This document shows, piece after piece, positions 1 through 9,407 of a stretch of 64,000 bases of DNA. The notes beneath the pieces were generated by a model. That model was not told the DNA's origin, did not search any database, and worked only from the letters and a program-made list of their open reading frames with translations. How positions within the stretch are numbered: the first letter of the stretch is position 1; every line of letters starts with the position of its first letter. This DNA comes from Eutrophomonas brisbanensis (lineage in GTDB: Bacteria; Pseudomonadota; Gammaproteobacteria; Burkholderiales; Eutrophovitaceae). The stretch is from the NCBI GenBank assembly GCA_038141705.1, contig JAYQIQ010000004.1:620001-684000 (forward strand), written 5' to 3'. A program made the translations under genes and the position numbers.

Positions 1-53
1 GCAAGGAACTTTCTCTGCTAGATGTCGAAGATTCAAAATTCACTATTAGCTAA
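1..53 (+). CDS. possible 3' end of lptB (LPS export ATPase), partial
   Basis: The first bases, read from position 3, give KELSLLDVEDSKFTIS and then a stop at 51-53. LptB proteins usually end in a short motif like YLG-x-x-F-x-L, and lptB commonly lies directly upstream of rpoN, so this may be its tail, possibly with a small frame error. Too little is visible to identify it from sequence; the call rests mainly on context. Confidence 0.25.
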   Translation, partial: KELSLLDVEDSKFTIS

Positions 54-1425
54 GCAATCCCAGAGCTTGGCCCTCACTCCCCAAGTTCAGCAATCTATCA
101 GGTTCCTCACTTTATCCTCCACAGAGCTAACTCATGAAATCAATCAACTTCTTGAGATGAACCCGCTGTTAGAACTCGAGGATAAAACTCAAAACACCAA
201 TGATGATATTTCATTAGATGAGCTGGAGCTTCTAAATCCAGAGAGGGAGGAAATAGATCGCAATAATCACTTGGCTGATTCGAGTGGTGGCGGCACCGAC
301 CAAAACAAATTTGATCTGACTCATAATTTAGTTACGAATATAACGCTGCGAGAGCACTTACAAAATCAAATTACGTCAAGTCACATTTCTCAAGAAGATA
401 GGGAACTGACGAGCTTCCTAATTGACAATCTAGACACTGATGGGTATCTCAGAGAAAGTTTTACATCGCTGTCGATCAGCAACGCAGCTAACCGCAGGTG
501 GTCAATAGCGGATTTCGAAAGATGTTTAAAGCATGTCCAAAGGATGGACCCACCTGGTATTGGAGCTCGATCACTTCAAGAAGCCCTAATTATCCAAATT
601 GATCAATTGAATAAAAAAACGTTTACACAAGTGCAGCCACTCAGTTAGTAGCTCATTATTTTGAATATCTCGCAAAATACAATTTAGATAAGCTTGCGGC
701 TCTAACTAAATATGACCGCTCAACTTTAAGACCGGCAATCAATTGATTTCCTCGCTTAAACCACATCCGGCAGCGGATTTTGCTGACTCAAGGATAATAA
801 CTTTATCAAACCAGATGTCATCATACGGAGGACTGGGAGCATATGGAAGGCAGTACCCATAAAAAACTTGGTGCCAGAGATTGTTATTAACAAAGAATAC
901 GAATCGATTGTTAAAAAACAACAAAAAAAGAAGGGTGATGCACTTCAGCAGACATTGAGAGAGGCGCATGGCGCCTTAGCAAGTTTGGCCCAGCGCAATA
1001 GCACTGTATTGAAGGTAGCTCAAACGATTGTAAACCATCAGATTGACTTCATGGAGAGCGGGGCAGCTCATGTGCGGCCGCTCACCCTAACTGCCGTGGC
1101 CGGAGAGCTCGCCCTACACGAATCCACCATCTCTCGCGCGACAAATCAAAAATACATGTCCACGCCGTATGGTTTATTTGAATTCAAGTATTTTTTTAAT
1201 AATCAAGTTACCGAAAATCAAGAAGTATCCTCCCTCAACATAAAAACAAAGATAAAAAAAATAATACAATCTGAAGATTCGTCACATCCGCTTTCCGATA
1301 ATGAAGTAAAACAAATATTAAGTTCTGAAGGGTTCACGATTGCTCGAAGGACAGTAGCCAAATATCGAGAAAATATGAAAATACTTCCAGCGAGTCTCAG
1401 AAAAAATATCTTGCGTGAGGACTAA
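22..1425 (+). CDS. rpoN: RNA polymerase sigma-54 factor RpoN (frame interrupted three times)
   Basis: Sigma-54 directs RNA polymerase to -24/-12 promoters and needs AAA+ activators. The N-terminal Gln/Leu-rich region I is clear at codons 1-50 (SLALTPQVQQSIRFLTLSS). The RpoN box ARRTVAKYRE lies near the C-terminus, after a helix-turn-helix region (LHESTISRATNQKYMSTPYG). The frame is lost at three places: a 7-A run at 613-619, about 740-743 and about 790-791. Adding one A at each restores a continuous sigma-54 sequence, including NNFIKPDVII and NLVPEIVINKEYE, down to the stop before ptsN. All three breaks are single missing bases in A-rich tracts, so I regard them as sequence errors. The gene normally found between rpoN and ptsN (hpf) is absent. 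Confidence 0.9.
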
Positions 1426-1428
1426 AAG

Positions 1429-1890
1429 GTGGGCCTGAGAAAATTATTAAAATCTGAACATATTTTTCTTGACTATGAGATTTCAAGCAAAAAACGTCTA
1501 TTTGAGAAAATAGGTCTAGTGTCGGAGGAATCCCTCGGAATTCCGAGAGGAAAGGTATTTGATGCTTTACTGAAACGAGAACAACTCGGATCGACTGGAT
1601 TGGGTCATGGCGTCGCTCTTCCCCATGGAAAGTTAGATCAACTAAGAGAGTTTTTTGGTTTATTTTTCAGGCTTAAAAATAGCATTGCATTTGACTCACC
1701 GGATAATGAGCCGGTTAATTTGGTCTTTTGCCTTTTGTGCCCGGAGAATTCAAAACAAAGCGCTCACATATCACACCTAGGAAATATTGCCTCATTCTTT
1801 TCTGAGAAAAGTCAGCGCTCCAAACTTCTAATATCTCCCGATAACGACTCTATTTTTAACCTTATTACAAACTGGGAAGGTAATGTCTAG
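1429..1890 (+). CDS. ptsN: PTS IIA-like nitrogen-regulatory protein PtsN (EIIA-Ntr)
   Basis: Cytoplasmic regulatory phosphocarrier of the nitrogen PTS. It takes phosphate from NPr/HPr and, in its two forms, controls potassium uptake and other regulators. The 153-residue protein is a single PTS_EIIA type-2 domain. The phosphorylated histidine is expected at H66 in the motif GVALPHGKL. The start is GTG at 1429, three bases after the rpoN stop. The end overlaps hprK by eight bases, suggesting translational coupling. No NPr or enzyme I gene is visible in the window, so the phosphate donor must be encoded elsewhere. Confidence 0.93.
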   Translation: MGLRKLLKSEHIFLDYEISSKKRLFEKIGLVSEESLGIPRGKVFDALLKREQLGSTGLGHGVALPHGKLDQLREFFGLFFRLKNSIAFDSPDNEPVNLVFCLLCPENSKQSAHISHLGNIASFFSEKSQRSKLLISPDNDSIFNLITNWEGNV

Positions 1891-2818
1891 ATTATCAATC
1901 AAAACATTAATCAGCGATAATCGAGAGGCTCTATCACTCACTCTGTTAAATGATGAAGGCTCGGATAGAGTTTTCCTCGATGGAGATGACATAAAACAAT
2001 CGTCTCGAGGGTTGATTGGACACCTCAATCTCATTCACCCCAACTGGCTTCAGATATTTAGTAAAACTGAAGCGGCGTACTTCCTCGAACTGACGGGGGC
2101 AGAACAAGAAAAACAGCTCAATGAGTTGAGTTCTAGCTCGCCACTTTGCATCATCATTTCCGATGGAGAAAAGTGCCCTGATTCATTGCATGATCTTGCC
2201 GTCAGAAAAAATATTCCGGTAGCCTTCTCAACCGCATCCAGCCTTCAAATAATTTGGGTTTTGCGGACCTATCTTGGTAGAGCGCTTGCGGATCACACTA
2301 CACAACACGGTGTTCTGCTGGATGTCCTCGGAGTTGGGGTTCTAATCACAGGCGAGAGCGGCGTAGGAAAAAGTGAGTTGGCACTTGAGCTTATATCTCG
2401 AGGGTCTGGTTTAGTAGCAGACGATGTAGTTGAATTATTTCATATTGGCCCGAAAACCCTAGAGGGCCGCAGCCCTGAGTTATTAAAAGATTATCTCGAG
2501 GTAAGGGGCTTGGGGATGCTCAATATCAAGACAATTTTCGGTGAAACCGCTGTTCGGCGGCGAAAAAATCTCAAACTAATAGTCAAACTCGAAAGACCTG
2601 ATACATCTGAAGATTCTGCTAGCGATCGGCTCCCCCTACATGCGTCAAATACTACGATTCTCGACGTCGAAATTCGGACGGTCACCTTACCCGTTGCAGC
2701 AGGGAGGAATTTAGCTGTTCTTGTTGAGGCTGCGGTGCGAAATTACGTGCTTCAACTTAGAGGTATTGACAACACTGCCGAATTCATCCAGCGACAGGAA
2801 AAACACATGCGCCAATAA
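1883..2818 (+). CDS. hprK: HPr kinase/phosphorylase HprK
   Basis: Bifunctional enzyme that phosphorylates and dephosphorylates a serine of HPr. The 311-residue protein has an N-terminal regulatory domain (about 1-130) and a P-loop kinase domain. The Walker A motif GESGVGKS is at residues 157-164, the conserved HG pair is at H142, and the HprK signature EVRGLGMLNI is near residue 207. It starts inside the end of ptsN. In proteobacteria hprK beside ptsN is typical of alpha, beta and some gamma lineages. The usual downstream rapZ and HPr genes are missing here; mutY follows convergently instead. Confidence 0.93.
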   Translation: MSRLSIKTLISDNREALSLTLLNDEGSDRVFLDGDDIKQSSRGLIGHLNLIHPNWLQIFSKTEAAYFLELTGAEQEKQLNELSSSSPLCIIISDGEKCPDSLHDLAVRKNIPVAFSTASSLQIIWVLRTYLGRALADHTTQHGVLLDVLGVGVLITGESGVGKSELALELISRGSGLVADDVVELFHIGPKTLEGRSPELLKDYLEVRGLGMLNIKTIFGETAVRRRKNLKLIVKLERPDTSEDSASDRLPLHASNTTILDVEIRTVTLPVAAGRNLAVLVEAAVRNYVLQLRGIDNTAEFIQRQEKHMRQ

Positions 2819-2880
2819 AGCTGTTGAATCGGACTTAGATTATTTCACGTCACGCATCAATGATTAAAAAGTAACGAGCG

Positions 2881-3957
2881 TTAAACAGAACTTTTTCTTC
2901 TTGCTACTAGAGCTGTTATTTTACGAACGACTTTCGGGATCGGATGATTGTCCAGATCGCTCATATGTATCCATGTGCTGTTATTAATCAGACGAGGACG
3001 CCGATTGGAAGAAATCTCTATAAGAAAGGCTCGAATTGCGATTTTTAGGTGAGTAAGTTCATGAGTTAGGGCTGGCAGTTGCGCTATTTCTCCAAACTGA
3101 AATTTATTTTGTTGTAGCAAAAACGGTAACTTAATTAATTGATCATTCGTGCATTCCGGGAAATTTAAAAGATCGGGCCATATTCCTGAACTTGATCCTT
3201 TTTGAAGAATGATATGAGCGCCCCTTTTAAAGACTAAATAATTCTTAGTCACCACGCTCTTTCGCCTCGACTTTGGCTTTTGGTTTACATCAAATAATCC
3301 TCGTGCATATGCGTAGCAATGCTTACTCAAAGGACAAAGTTCACAGTTTGGAGCACTCGGCTTACAAATTCCGGCTCCCAAGTCCATCAAGCCTTGGGTA
3401 TACTCAACTATACCTTCAATCGGAACCAATTCATCGACCAAACTCCATAGCTGATTTTTCGAATGAGTAGCTCCAACATCTAAGACGTTATAGAAAAATC
3501 GGGTCACTACGCGCTTTACATTTGCATCTAAAATTGAAAACCTTTCATTGAACGCAAAAACTAAAATTGCACCTGCAGTTGATTTTCCTATCCCTCGAAG
3601 TCCGACTATAGATTCGAAGTCACTCGGAAATCTTCCACTGTATTCTGCGTTTATAGTTCGAGCAGCTTGGTGCAAGTTACGAGCACGACTGTAATATCCC
3701 AAACCACTCCAAATAACTAGAACAGAATCAAGATCAGCCTCGGCAAGCGATCTAATACTCGGAAACTTTTTTAGAAATTTTAAATAGTAAGGGATGACTG
3801 TCTTTACCTGAGTTTGCTGAAGCATCACCTCTGATACCCAAATCTTGTAAGGGTCTCTAGTCTTCTGCCATGGCAAATCATGACGTCCATTCTTTATTTG
3901 CCAAACAGAAACTTGCGAGGCAAACCAATCTTTGATCGACTCATCTAGGCCGAGCAT
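2881..3957 (-). CDS. mutY: A/G-specific adenine glycosylase MutY
   Basis: Removes adenine mispaired with 8-oxoguanine and so works with MutM, which lies at 35870 in this window. The HhH-GPD fold is clear: catalytic Glu is expected at E43 in SEVMLQQTQV, the helix-hairpin-helix is LRGIGKSTAGAIL (about 120-132), and catalytic Asp is at D144 in LDANVKRV. The [4Fe-4S] ligands are C198, C205, C208 and C214 (C-x6-C-x2-C-x5-C). A NUDIX-like C-terminal domain recognises 8-oxoG. Length 358 is normal. The gene converges on hprK and is divergent from thiS. In many betaproteobacteria mutY sits beside mutM; here the two are separated. Confidence 0.95.
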   Translation of the reverse strand: MLGLDESIKDWFASQVSVWQIKNGRHDLPWQKTRDPYKIWVSEVMLQQTQVKTVIPYYLKFLKKFPSIRSLAEADLDSVLVIWSGLGYYSRARNLHQAARTINAEYSGRFPSDFESIVGLRGIGKSTAGAILVFAFNERFSILDANVKRVVTRFFYNVLDVGATHSKNQLWSLVDELVPIEGIVEYTQGLMDLGAGICKPSAPNCELCPLSKHCYAYARGLFDVNQKPKSRRKSVVTKNYLVFKRGAHIILQKGSSSGIWPDLLNFPECTNDQLIKLPFLLQQNKFQFGEIAQLPALTHELTHLKIAIRAFLIEISSNRRPRLINNSTWIHMSDLDNHPIPKVVRKITALVARRKSSV

Positions 3958-4078
3958 TTTATTCCCCTATCTACCACCTAATTAGCCAAATCAGCGCATC
4001 GCATGATCGTTCCGGCATGAACCATTTAAAAAAACCGACAAACCCGATTCGATCGCTCATTTTAATTCAACGCGATCG

Positions 4079-4107
4079 TTATTGCGTCTTCGAGAAGATG
4101 ATAAAAT
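4079..4107 (+). promoter_or_regulatory. putative sigma-70 promoter for thiS-thiG-trmB
   Basis: A TTATTG box at 4079-4084 and a TAAAAT box at 4102-4107 are separated by 17 bases and lie about 28 bases upstream of the thiS ATG. This is a reasonable -35/-10 pair by eye only. No thiamine-pyrophosphate riboswitch structure is evident in the 177-base gap between mutY and thiS. Confidence 0.4.
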
Positions 4108-4134
4108 CACGCAAATTTAAGGATAGCGGCTATC

Positions 4135-4338
4135 ATGATTTCGGTACAAATAAATGGGGAAGAAAAGGTATTCGCTACGGAAGTAAATTTGGAATGGGTT
4201 ATCGACTCATTATCACTTCAAAATAAAAAAATTGCAGTCGAAATAAATGAACAAATAATACCGCGCAGTGAGTATACGAAAACCCTGATCAAAAGTGGTG
4301 ACCGTATCGAGATCGTAGCTGCTGTGGGTGGTGGATAG
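4135..4338 (+). CDS. thiS: sulfur carrier protein ThiS
   Basis: Small ubiquitin-like sulfur carrier of thiazole synthesis. Its C-terminal glycine is adenylated and converted to a thiocarboxylate, which donates sulfur to ThiG. The 67-residue length and the terminal VAAVGGG tail (Gly-Gly end) are diagnostic. The gene is followed closely by thiG. The adenylyltransferase partner could be the MoeB/ThiF-type protein encoded at 60992. Confidence 0.9.
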   Translation: MISVQINGEEKVFATEVNLEWVIDSLSLQNKKIAVEINEQIIPRSEYTKTLIKSGDRIEIVAAVGGG

Positions 4339-4377
4339 ACGTCTTCCAACGAATAACCAAATTCTTTACAGCTTCGC

Positions 4378-5167
4378 ATGGATAATTTAAAGATTGGCAA
4401 CTCTGAGTACTCTTCTAGACTGATAGTAGGGACTGGTAAATACAAAAATTTCGAACAAACTAAAACGGCGATTCTCGCGAGCCAGGCTGAGATCGTAACC
4501 GTAGCGATAAGGCGGACAAACCTCGGGCAAAACCCGTCCGAACCCAACTTATTGGACTTTATATCGCCGAAAGAATTTACGATCCTCCCAAACACTGCGG
4601 GCTGCTATAACGCTCAGGATGCGGTCCGCACGCTTCGGCTAGCTCGAGAGCTACTTGATGGCCATACCTTGGTGAAACTCGAAGTATTGGGAGATCCCAA
4701 AACCCTCTTCCCGGATGTTTCGGAAACTATCCTTGCAGCTACCGAGTTGGTAAAAGATGGCTTCGAAGTCATGGTCTACACCTCTGATGATCCAATTATT
4801 GCAAAAAAATTGGAGGACATTGGGTGTGTAGCCATAATGCCGCTTGCATCCCTCATCGGATCAGGAATGGGAATCCTCAACCCTTGGAATCTTGAAATTA
4901 TCATTGCGAATAGCAAATATCCCCGTGATCGTCGATGCAGGTGTTGGCACGGCCTCCGATGCAGTAATTGCGATGGAGCTTGGTTGTGACGCGGTCCTAA
5001 TGAATACTGCTATTGCTCACGCTCAGGATCCGGAAAAAATGGCTAGTGCTATGAGATTAGCGGTACTGTCTGGTAGACAAGCATTTTTAGCAGGAAGGAT
5101 GAAAAAAAATATCTATAGCGCTTCTCCGTCCTCTCCAGAAGGCGGATTGATTGCTAGAAAAACTTAA
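4378..5167 (+). CDS. thiG: thiazole synthase ThiG (one frameshift)
   Basis: Condenses 1-deoxyxylulose-5-phosphate, dehydroglycine and ThiS-thiocarboxylate to thiazole phosphate. Conserved stretches are RLIVGTGKYK, LPNTAGCYNAQDAV, the Schiff-base lysine region LVKLEVLGD, and, after the break, PVIVDAGVGTASDA and AMELGCDAVLMNTAIA. The frame changes within the AAA at 4915-4917; removing one A gives a continuous NSNIPVIVDAG reading and a normal protein of about 262 residues. This looks like a single-base insertion error. The downstream trmB start follows within 15 bases, giving a thiS-thiG-trmB unit. Confidence 0.92.
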
Positions 5168-5181
5168 TAGGATTTCTTGTA

Positions 5182-5880
5182 ATGCGTGAAAGAGAGATCA
5201 GTGAAACTATTCAAGATCATCGAAAAATTCGATCGTATGTTATCAGGGGTGGAAGAATATCTGACTCACAAAGAATCGCTCGGGATCTGCTCTTCTCCAC
5301 ATATGGCATCTCTTTCTCTCGATCCGAATTGAATTTGGAATTTTTATTCCCACATCGTCGGAAACTAATATTAGAAATTGGTTTTGGAATGGGTGATGCC
5401 ACTCTAGAAATTGCGGAACAAAACCCAGATGTAAACTTTATTGGCATTGAGGTTCACCCTCCCGGGGTTGGAAGAGTACTCAGTCAAATCGAGAAAAGAG
5501 GATTGTCGAACTTACGAGTAATTGAGCATGATGCAGTCGAGGTACTGCAACATATGTTTCCCGATGAGTCAATCAACGGTATACATATTTTTTTCCCTGA
5601 CCCGTGGCCGAAGAAACGTCACCATAAGCGACGCCTGATAAACAGCACCTTGCTAACTCTTATGGAAGCCAAGCTGATCGACGACGGATACATTCATATC
5701 GCCACCGACTGGCAAGAATATGCCGATCAAATCAAAGCATTACTTTCCAACATTAAAAATTTCTCTGATGACTCCAAAAGCTACGCCGCAGGCCCTATGA
5801 ACCGACCCCTCACAAAATTTGAGAAAAGAGGAAAAGCTTTAGGACATAGAATCTCGGACATTATTTTTAGAAAAAATTAA
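5182..5880 (+). CDS. trmB: tRNA (guanine-N7)-methyltransferase TrmB
   Basis: SAM-dependent methylation of G46 in the tRNA variable loop. The Rossmann SAM motif is LEIGFGMGDATLEIA, followed by FIGIEVHPPGVG. The family hallmark FFPDPWPKKRHHKRRL is intact, as is the ATDWQEYADQI segment. Length 232 is normal. It is the last gene of the thiS-thiG-trmB unit and converges on hemW with one base between stops. Confidence 0.95.
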   Translation: MREREISETIQDHRKIRSYVIRGGRISDSQRIARDLLFSTYGISFSRSELNLEFLFPHRRKLILEIGFGMGDATLEIAEQNPDVNFIGIEVHPPGVGRVLSQIEKRGLSNLRVIEHDAVEVLQHMFPDESINGIHIFFPDPWPKKRHHKRRLINSTLLTLMEAKLIDDGYIHIATDWQEYADQIKALLSNIKNFSDDSKSYAAGPMNRPLTKFEKRGKALGHRISDIIFRKN

Positions 5881-5881
5881 A

Positions 5882-7030
5882 CTAACAAAATATTTCAAGC
5901 AAATCATTTAGGAAATTTATACCAAGCTCGGTCGGCTGAAATCTGCTTCGTGAATTGACCAACAGCCCTCTTTTTATCGCAACATCAACTTGTTCTCGAA
6001 TAATCCTGTCAGAGATGCAAGCTCTTTCAGAAAAAAGATTTTGATCTACGCCTTCGACCAATCTGAGTGCATTCATAAAAAATTCTACTGGTCTATCGCA
6101 TTCCTTAACTTCCGAAGAACTTTGAATTGCAGATTTCCCTAACGAAATAGCATTAATGTATTTATCTGGATGCTTAAGACGCACACTTCTTCGAATGCTA
6201 GAACCCTGCGTTATTTTTGAGTGTGCGCCAGCGCCAATCCCCAAATAATCCCCAAATTCCCAATAGTTCATATTGTGATCACATTTCTCACCATTGCGAC
6301 AGAAAGCAGATACCTCGTACCTGGACAAACCAGACTGATACATTGAGCTTAGTATTAACTCCTGCATCTCATACGACACTTCATCTTCGGGGACTTTCGG
6401 TGTGTATTTATAGAAATAAGTGTTTGGCTCTATCGTGAGCTGATAATAAGAGATATGCCCGACACCAGAACCTATGGCCAAATCCAAATCGTCTTTCAAT
6501 GCACTTATATTTTGGCCTGGTAAGGCATACATTAAATCGATATTTACGCGGTCAAACACCTCGTTAGCTGCATTTACTGCTGCTCTCGCCTCGACCCCCG
6601 AGTGTATACGTCCGAGTGACTTCAAAAAGTGGTCATTGAAGCTTTGCACCCCAATACTCAACCTGGTAACACCCGCATTCCGAAACTCCTTAAATTTGTT
6701 AATTTCAGAAGAACCAGGGTTAGCTTCCATAGTAATTTCTAAATTTTCCCTACAGTTAACCATTGATTGTATGGAATAAACTAGTTTATCTATTAAGATA
6801 CTAGGAGTCAGAGAAGGGGTTCCGCCGCCGATAAAAATACTTTTTACAGTCCTTCCATTCAGATCCCCCAACGAATTCGATAGATCAAGAATAAGACAAT
6901 CAATATAGCTTCCGAAGTCAGTCGGACCTTTGACTTCGTGTGAATTGAAATCACAATACGGGCATTTTTTTTCGCACCACGGTAGGTGTACATACAACGA
7001 AATAGGAATAGGATCGGTCGAGGTAACCAT
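5882..7030 (-). CDS. hemW: radical SAM heme chaperone HemW
   Basis: HemW proteins resemble coproporphyrinogen III dehydrogenase (HemN) but act as heme-binding chaperones for respiratory enzymes. The radical-SAM cluster motif C19-x3-C23-x2-C26 is in HLPWCEKKCPYCDFN. The GGGTPS motif and the ITMEANPGS segment are typical. The only cysteines in the cluster motif are the three ligands; the fourth cysteine of true HemN (CxxxCxxCxC) is replaced by Phe. Length 382 is normal. It follows rdgB on the same strand, an arrangement common in proteobacteria. Confidence 0.93.
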   Translation of the reverse strand: MVTSTDPIPISLYVHLPWCEKKCPYCDFNSHEVKGPTDFGSYIDCLILDLSNSLGDLNGRTVKSIFIGGGTPSLTPSILIDKLVYSIQSMVNCRENLEITMEANPGSSEINKFKEFRNAGVTRLSIGVQSFNDHFLKSLGRIHSGVEARAAVNAANEVFDRVNIDLMYALPGQNISALKDDLDLAIGSGVGHISYYQLTIEPNTYFYKYTPKVPEDEVSYEMQELILSSMYQSGLSRYEVSAFCRNGEKCDHNMNYWEFGDYLGIGAGAHSKITQGSSIRRSVRLKHPDKYINAISLGKSAIQSSSEVKECDRPVEFFMNALRLVEGVDQNLFSERACISDRIIREQVDVAIKRGLLVNSRSRFQPTELGINFLNDLLEIFC

Positions 7031-7070
7031 ATTTCATTCACAAGAAATTTTTAATTGGGTTTCTTCTATG

Positions 7071-7672
7071 CTATGCGAAATAAATTTCCCTCAACAGCGA
7101 TATAATTTTTTGCATAGCCTTACCTCTGTGACTCCGAACGTTCTTTTGTACCAACGACATCTCAGCGCCAGTTTTATTAACTAATGGATCATAAAAAATT
7201 GGATCATAGCCAAAGCCTCCACTTCCTCTGGGTCCCTCCAGAATCTCCCCGTGCCATCTTGCATCAGCCACCAATGGCGTCGGATCTTCCGCAAACTTCA
7301 CAAACACAATGACGCAGTAATAATGACAAGAACGGTTACTAGATCCTCTTAATCGTTCAAGTAAAAGCTGGTTATTAGTCTCATCGGTAGAGGCCGAACC
7401 ACTAAAACGAGCAGATCTGACACCAGGAGAACCGCCAAGAGCATCGACACAGATACCTGAATCATCGGCGAGCGCTGGGAGACCAGAAAAAGAGCTAGCA
7501 TGCCGGGCTTTTACCAAAGCATTTTCTAGAAATGTAGCGAATGGCTCTTCAGGTGTTGGGATCCCCAAATCTGCCTGCCTAACCACTTTAATCCCAAGCT
7601 CCAAAAAATTTTTTGAAACTCCCTAACTTTTCCCTCATTACCCGATGCCAGCACCAATCGGTCAACGTCCAT
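7071..7672 (-). CDS. rdgB: XTP/dITP diphosphatase RdgB (one frameshift)
   Basis: House-cleaning pyrophosphatase that removes ITP, dITP and XTP. The N-terminal SGNEGKVREFQKI and downstream LADDSGICVDALGG and GFGYDPIFY motifs are family signatures. The frame breaks in the A6/T6 tract near 7603-7610 (plus-strand numbering); adding one T on the coding strand reads KIFLELGIKVV and restores a protein of about 200 residues. The ATG at 7672 overlaps the end of rph by 11 bases, so rph and rdgB are probably translationally coupled. Confidence 0.9.
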
Positions 7673-8407
7673 GTTCCAATGTCTCCAAATATTCCTTTTG
7701 CTGTTCAATCAAACTCTCGATTCCTGAACGACCAACCTCAAGCATTTCATTGAGTTGACCGATGGAGAACACCCGTCCCTCAGCAGTGCCTTGCACCTCA
7801 ATGATGTCGCCCGCATCAGACATAACTAAGTTTAAATCCGTATCACAAGTTGAATCCTCAGAATAATCTAAATCCAAGAGAACTCGCCGCTTTTTTTATA
7901 CCAACGGAGATGGCTGCGATCTGACGAGAGTATAGAACCCTTCGGTGTAGCCCCAGCAATCTCAAGCCCCTTTATAGCTTCCACGAGGGCCACAAACCCC
8001 CCTGTTATCCCAGCGGCGCGGGTACCCCCATCAGCCTGTAAAACATCACAATCTATCTTAATAGTTCTTTCGCCAAGTAGTGAAAGGTCAACACAAGCTC
8101 TCAGACTTCGTCCGATTAGCCGCTGAATCTCTTGTGTTCTGCCACTCTGCTTACCCTTGGCCGCCTCACGCTCCATCCGCGTCGCGGTAGAACGAGGGAG
8201 CGTCCCGTACTCCGCCGTTATCCAACCAGAACCAGCGCCCTTGAGAAAGGTAGGGACCCTTTCCTCAATCGAGGCAGTGCATAATACTTTTGTCTTGCCA
8301 AACTCAATAAGGACAGCCCCTTCAGCCCAGCCACTCAGCCCGCGATTAAACCTTACCTCGCGTAAGTCCGTCTCAGACCTTCCATCGTCCCGCATAACCC
8401 ATCCCAT
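7662..8407 (-). CDS. rph: ribonuclease PH (three indels in 60 bases)
   Basis: Phosphorolytic 3'-to-5' exoribonuclease that trims tRNA ends. The N-terminal part shows MRDDGRSETDLREV, TASIEERVP, the RTQEIQRLIGRSLRA motif and DCDVLQADGGTRAAGITGGFVAL. The C-terminal part has DLDYSEDSTCDTDLN and IIEVQGTAEG. Between them (about 7878-7927) three single-base errors scramble the frame: an extra base near 7922, a missing A in the 7-base run at 7891-7897, and a missing T near 7880. Correcting them gives IAAISVGIKKSGEFLLDLDY, which fits the family. Start may be the ATG at 8395 (MRDDGR), four codons in. It is divergent from yicC. Confidence 0.9.
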
Positions 8408-8529
8408 TCAGCTTAAAAAAATACCTTAATCGAAATTTTCATCGAAAATATGAATCCGCTTTAACCATCCAGTTGTATGTTATCTTTTAAATCACAATCT
8501 CTCTAAAAAACATTAAAGATACGAGTCTG

Positions 8530-9402
8530 ATGAGCCAAACATTAAGCATGACAGGTTTCGCGTCCGAATCAAGAACCAACAGTTTCGGGCGAGCAACGGT
8601 TGAAGTGCGCTCAGTAAACCATCGATACCTAGACATAACAGTTAAGTTACCTGACTTCCTGAAACATGGCGAGATTGAAGTACGAAATGAGATTTCAAGA
8701 ACCGTTAAAAGAGGAAAAATTGAATGTAAGGTGACATGGGAAGACTCTGAGGATATGCAAACAGAGATCCTCTCCGAAAATAAGATTCGCACCTTAAAAA
8801 ACATGCAAAAAGAAGCGATGGAGATATTCGGTAATACAATCGCACCTCTCTCCGTTAATGAGCTACTCCGCTGGCCTGGCGTGATAGATGTAACCCACGT
8901 AGACAGCGCTAACGCTCTAAATGTTACTTTAGAGGCCACGGCGGAGGCAGTAAATAAACTCAATAAAATGCGAGAAACCGAAGGCAAGAAACTAGAGACT
9001 CTTTGTCTGGCGAAGAGCGCAGAAATCATAAACATTACGAAAAAAGTCGAGTTGGTAGTACCGGTTATAAGAGAAAAGTACAAAAAACAGCTTCTCGAAC
9101 GCCTCGCGCAGCTAGAAGTCAACGAGACCGACAATCGTCTTCAACAAGAATTGGTAATCCACGCCTCGAAGCTAGATATCAACGAAGAACTAGAACGTTT
9201 GGAGGTTCACGCTGAATCAATCAAAGATATATTCAAAGAGGCCTCTCCAAAAGGAAAAAAGTTAGACTTCCTCATGCAAGAACTGAATCGAGAGGCCAAT
9301 ACGCTGGGATCGAAATCAGTCGATATTGACACTACGCAGGCCTCGATGGACCTTAAAATTGTGATTGAGCAAATAAGGGAACAAATTCAGAATATTGAGT
9401 GA
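8530..9402 (+). CDS. yicC: YicC family endoribonuclease/RNA-stability protein
   Basis: YicC-type proteins are linked to endoribonucleolytic cleavage and small-RNA turnover in other bacteria. Residues 1-30 carry the family opening MTGFASESR and the VEVRSVNHRYLDI segment. The C-terminal DUF1732 part ends in KLDFLMQELNREANTLGSKS, which is diagnostic. Length 290 is normal. It is immediately upstream of gmk, the usual order, and divergent from rph with a 122-base intergenic region that must hold both promoters. Confidence 0.9.
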   Translation: MSQTLSMTGFASESRTNSFGRATVEVRSVNHRYLDITVKLPDFLKHGEIEVRNEISRTVKRGKIECKVTWEDSEDMQTEILSENKIRTLKNMQKEAMEIFGNTIAPLSVNELLRWPGVIDVTHVDSANALNVTLEATAEAVNKLNKMRETEGKKLETLCLAKSAEIINITKKVELVVPVIREKYKKQLLERLAQLEVNETDNRLQQELVIHASKLDINEELERLEVHAESIKDIFKEASPKGKKLDFLMQELNREANTLGSKSVDIDTTQASMDLKIVIEQIREQIQNIE

Positions 9403-9407
9403 TATTG

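Noticed and set aside
3958..4134. TPP riboswitch before thiS
   Set aside because: The interval is short and lacks the conserved THI-box stems; only a sigma-70-like promoter is apparent.
4017..4226. Open frame of 69 codons overlapping thiS
   Set aside because: It shares most of its length with thiS in another frame, has no recognisable motif, and the thiS frame with its GG tail is clearly the real gene.
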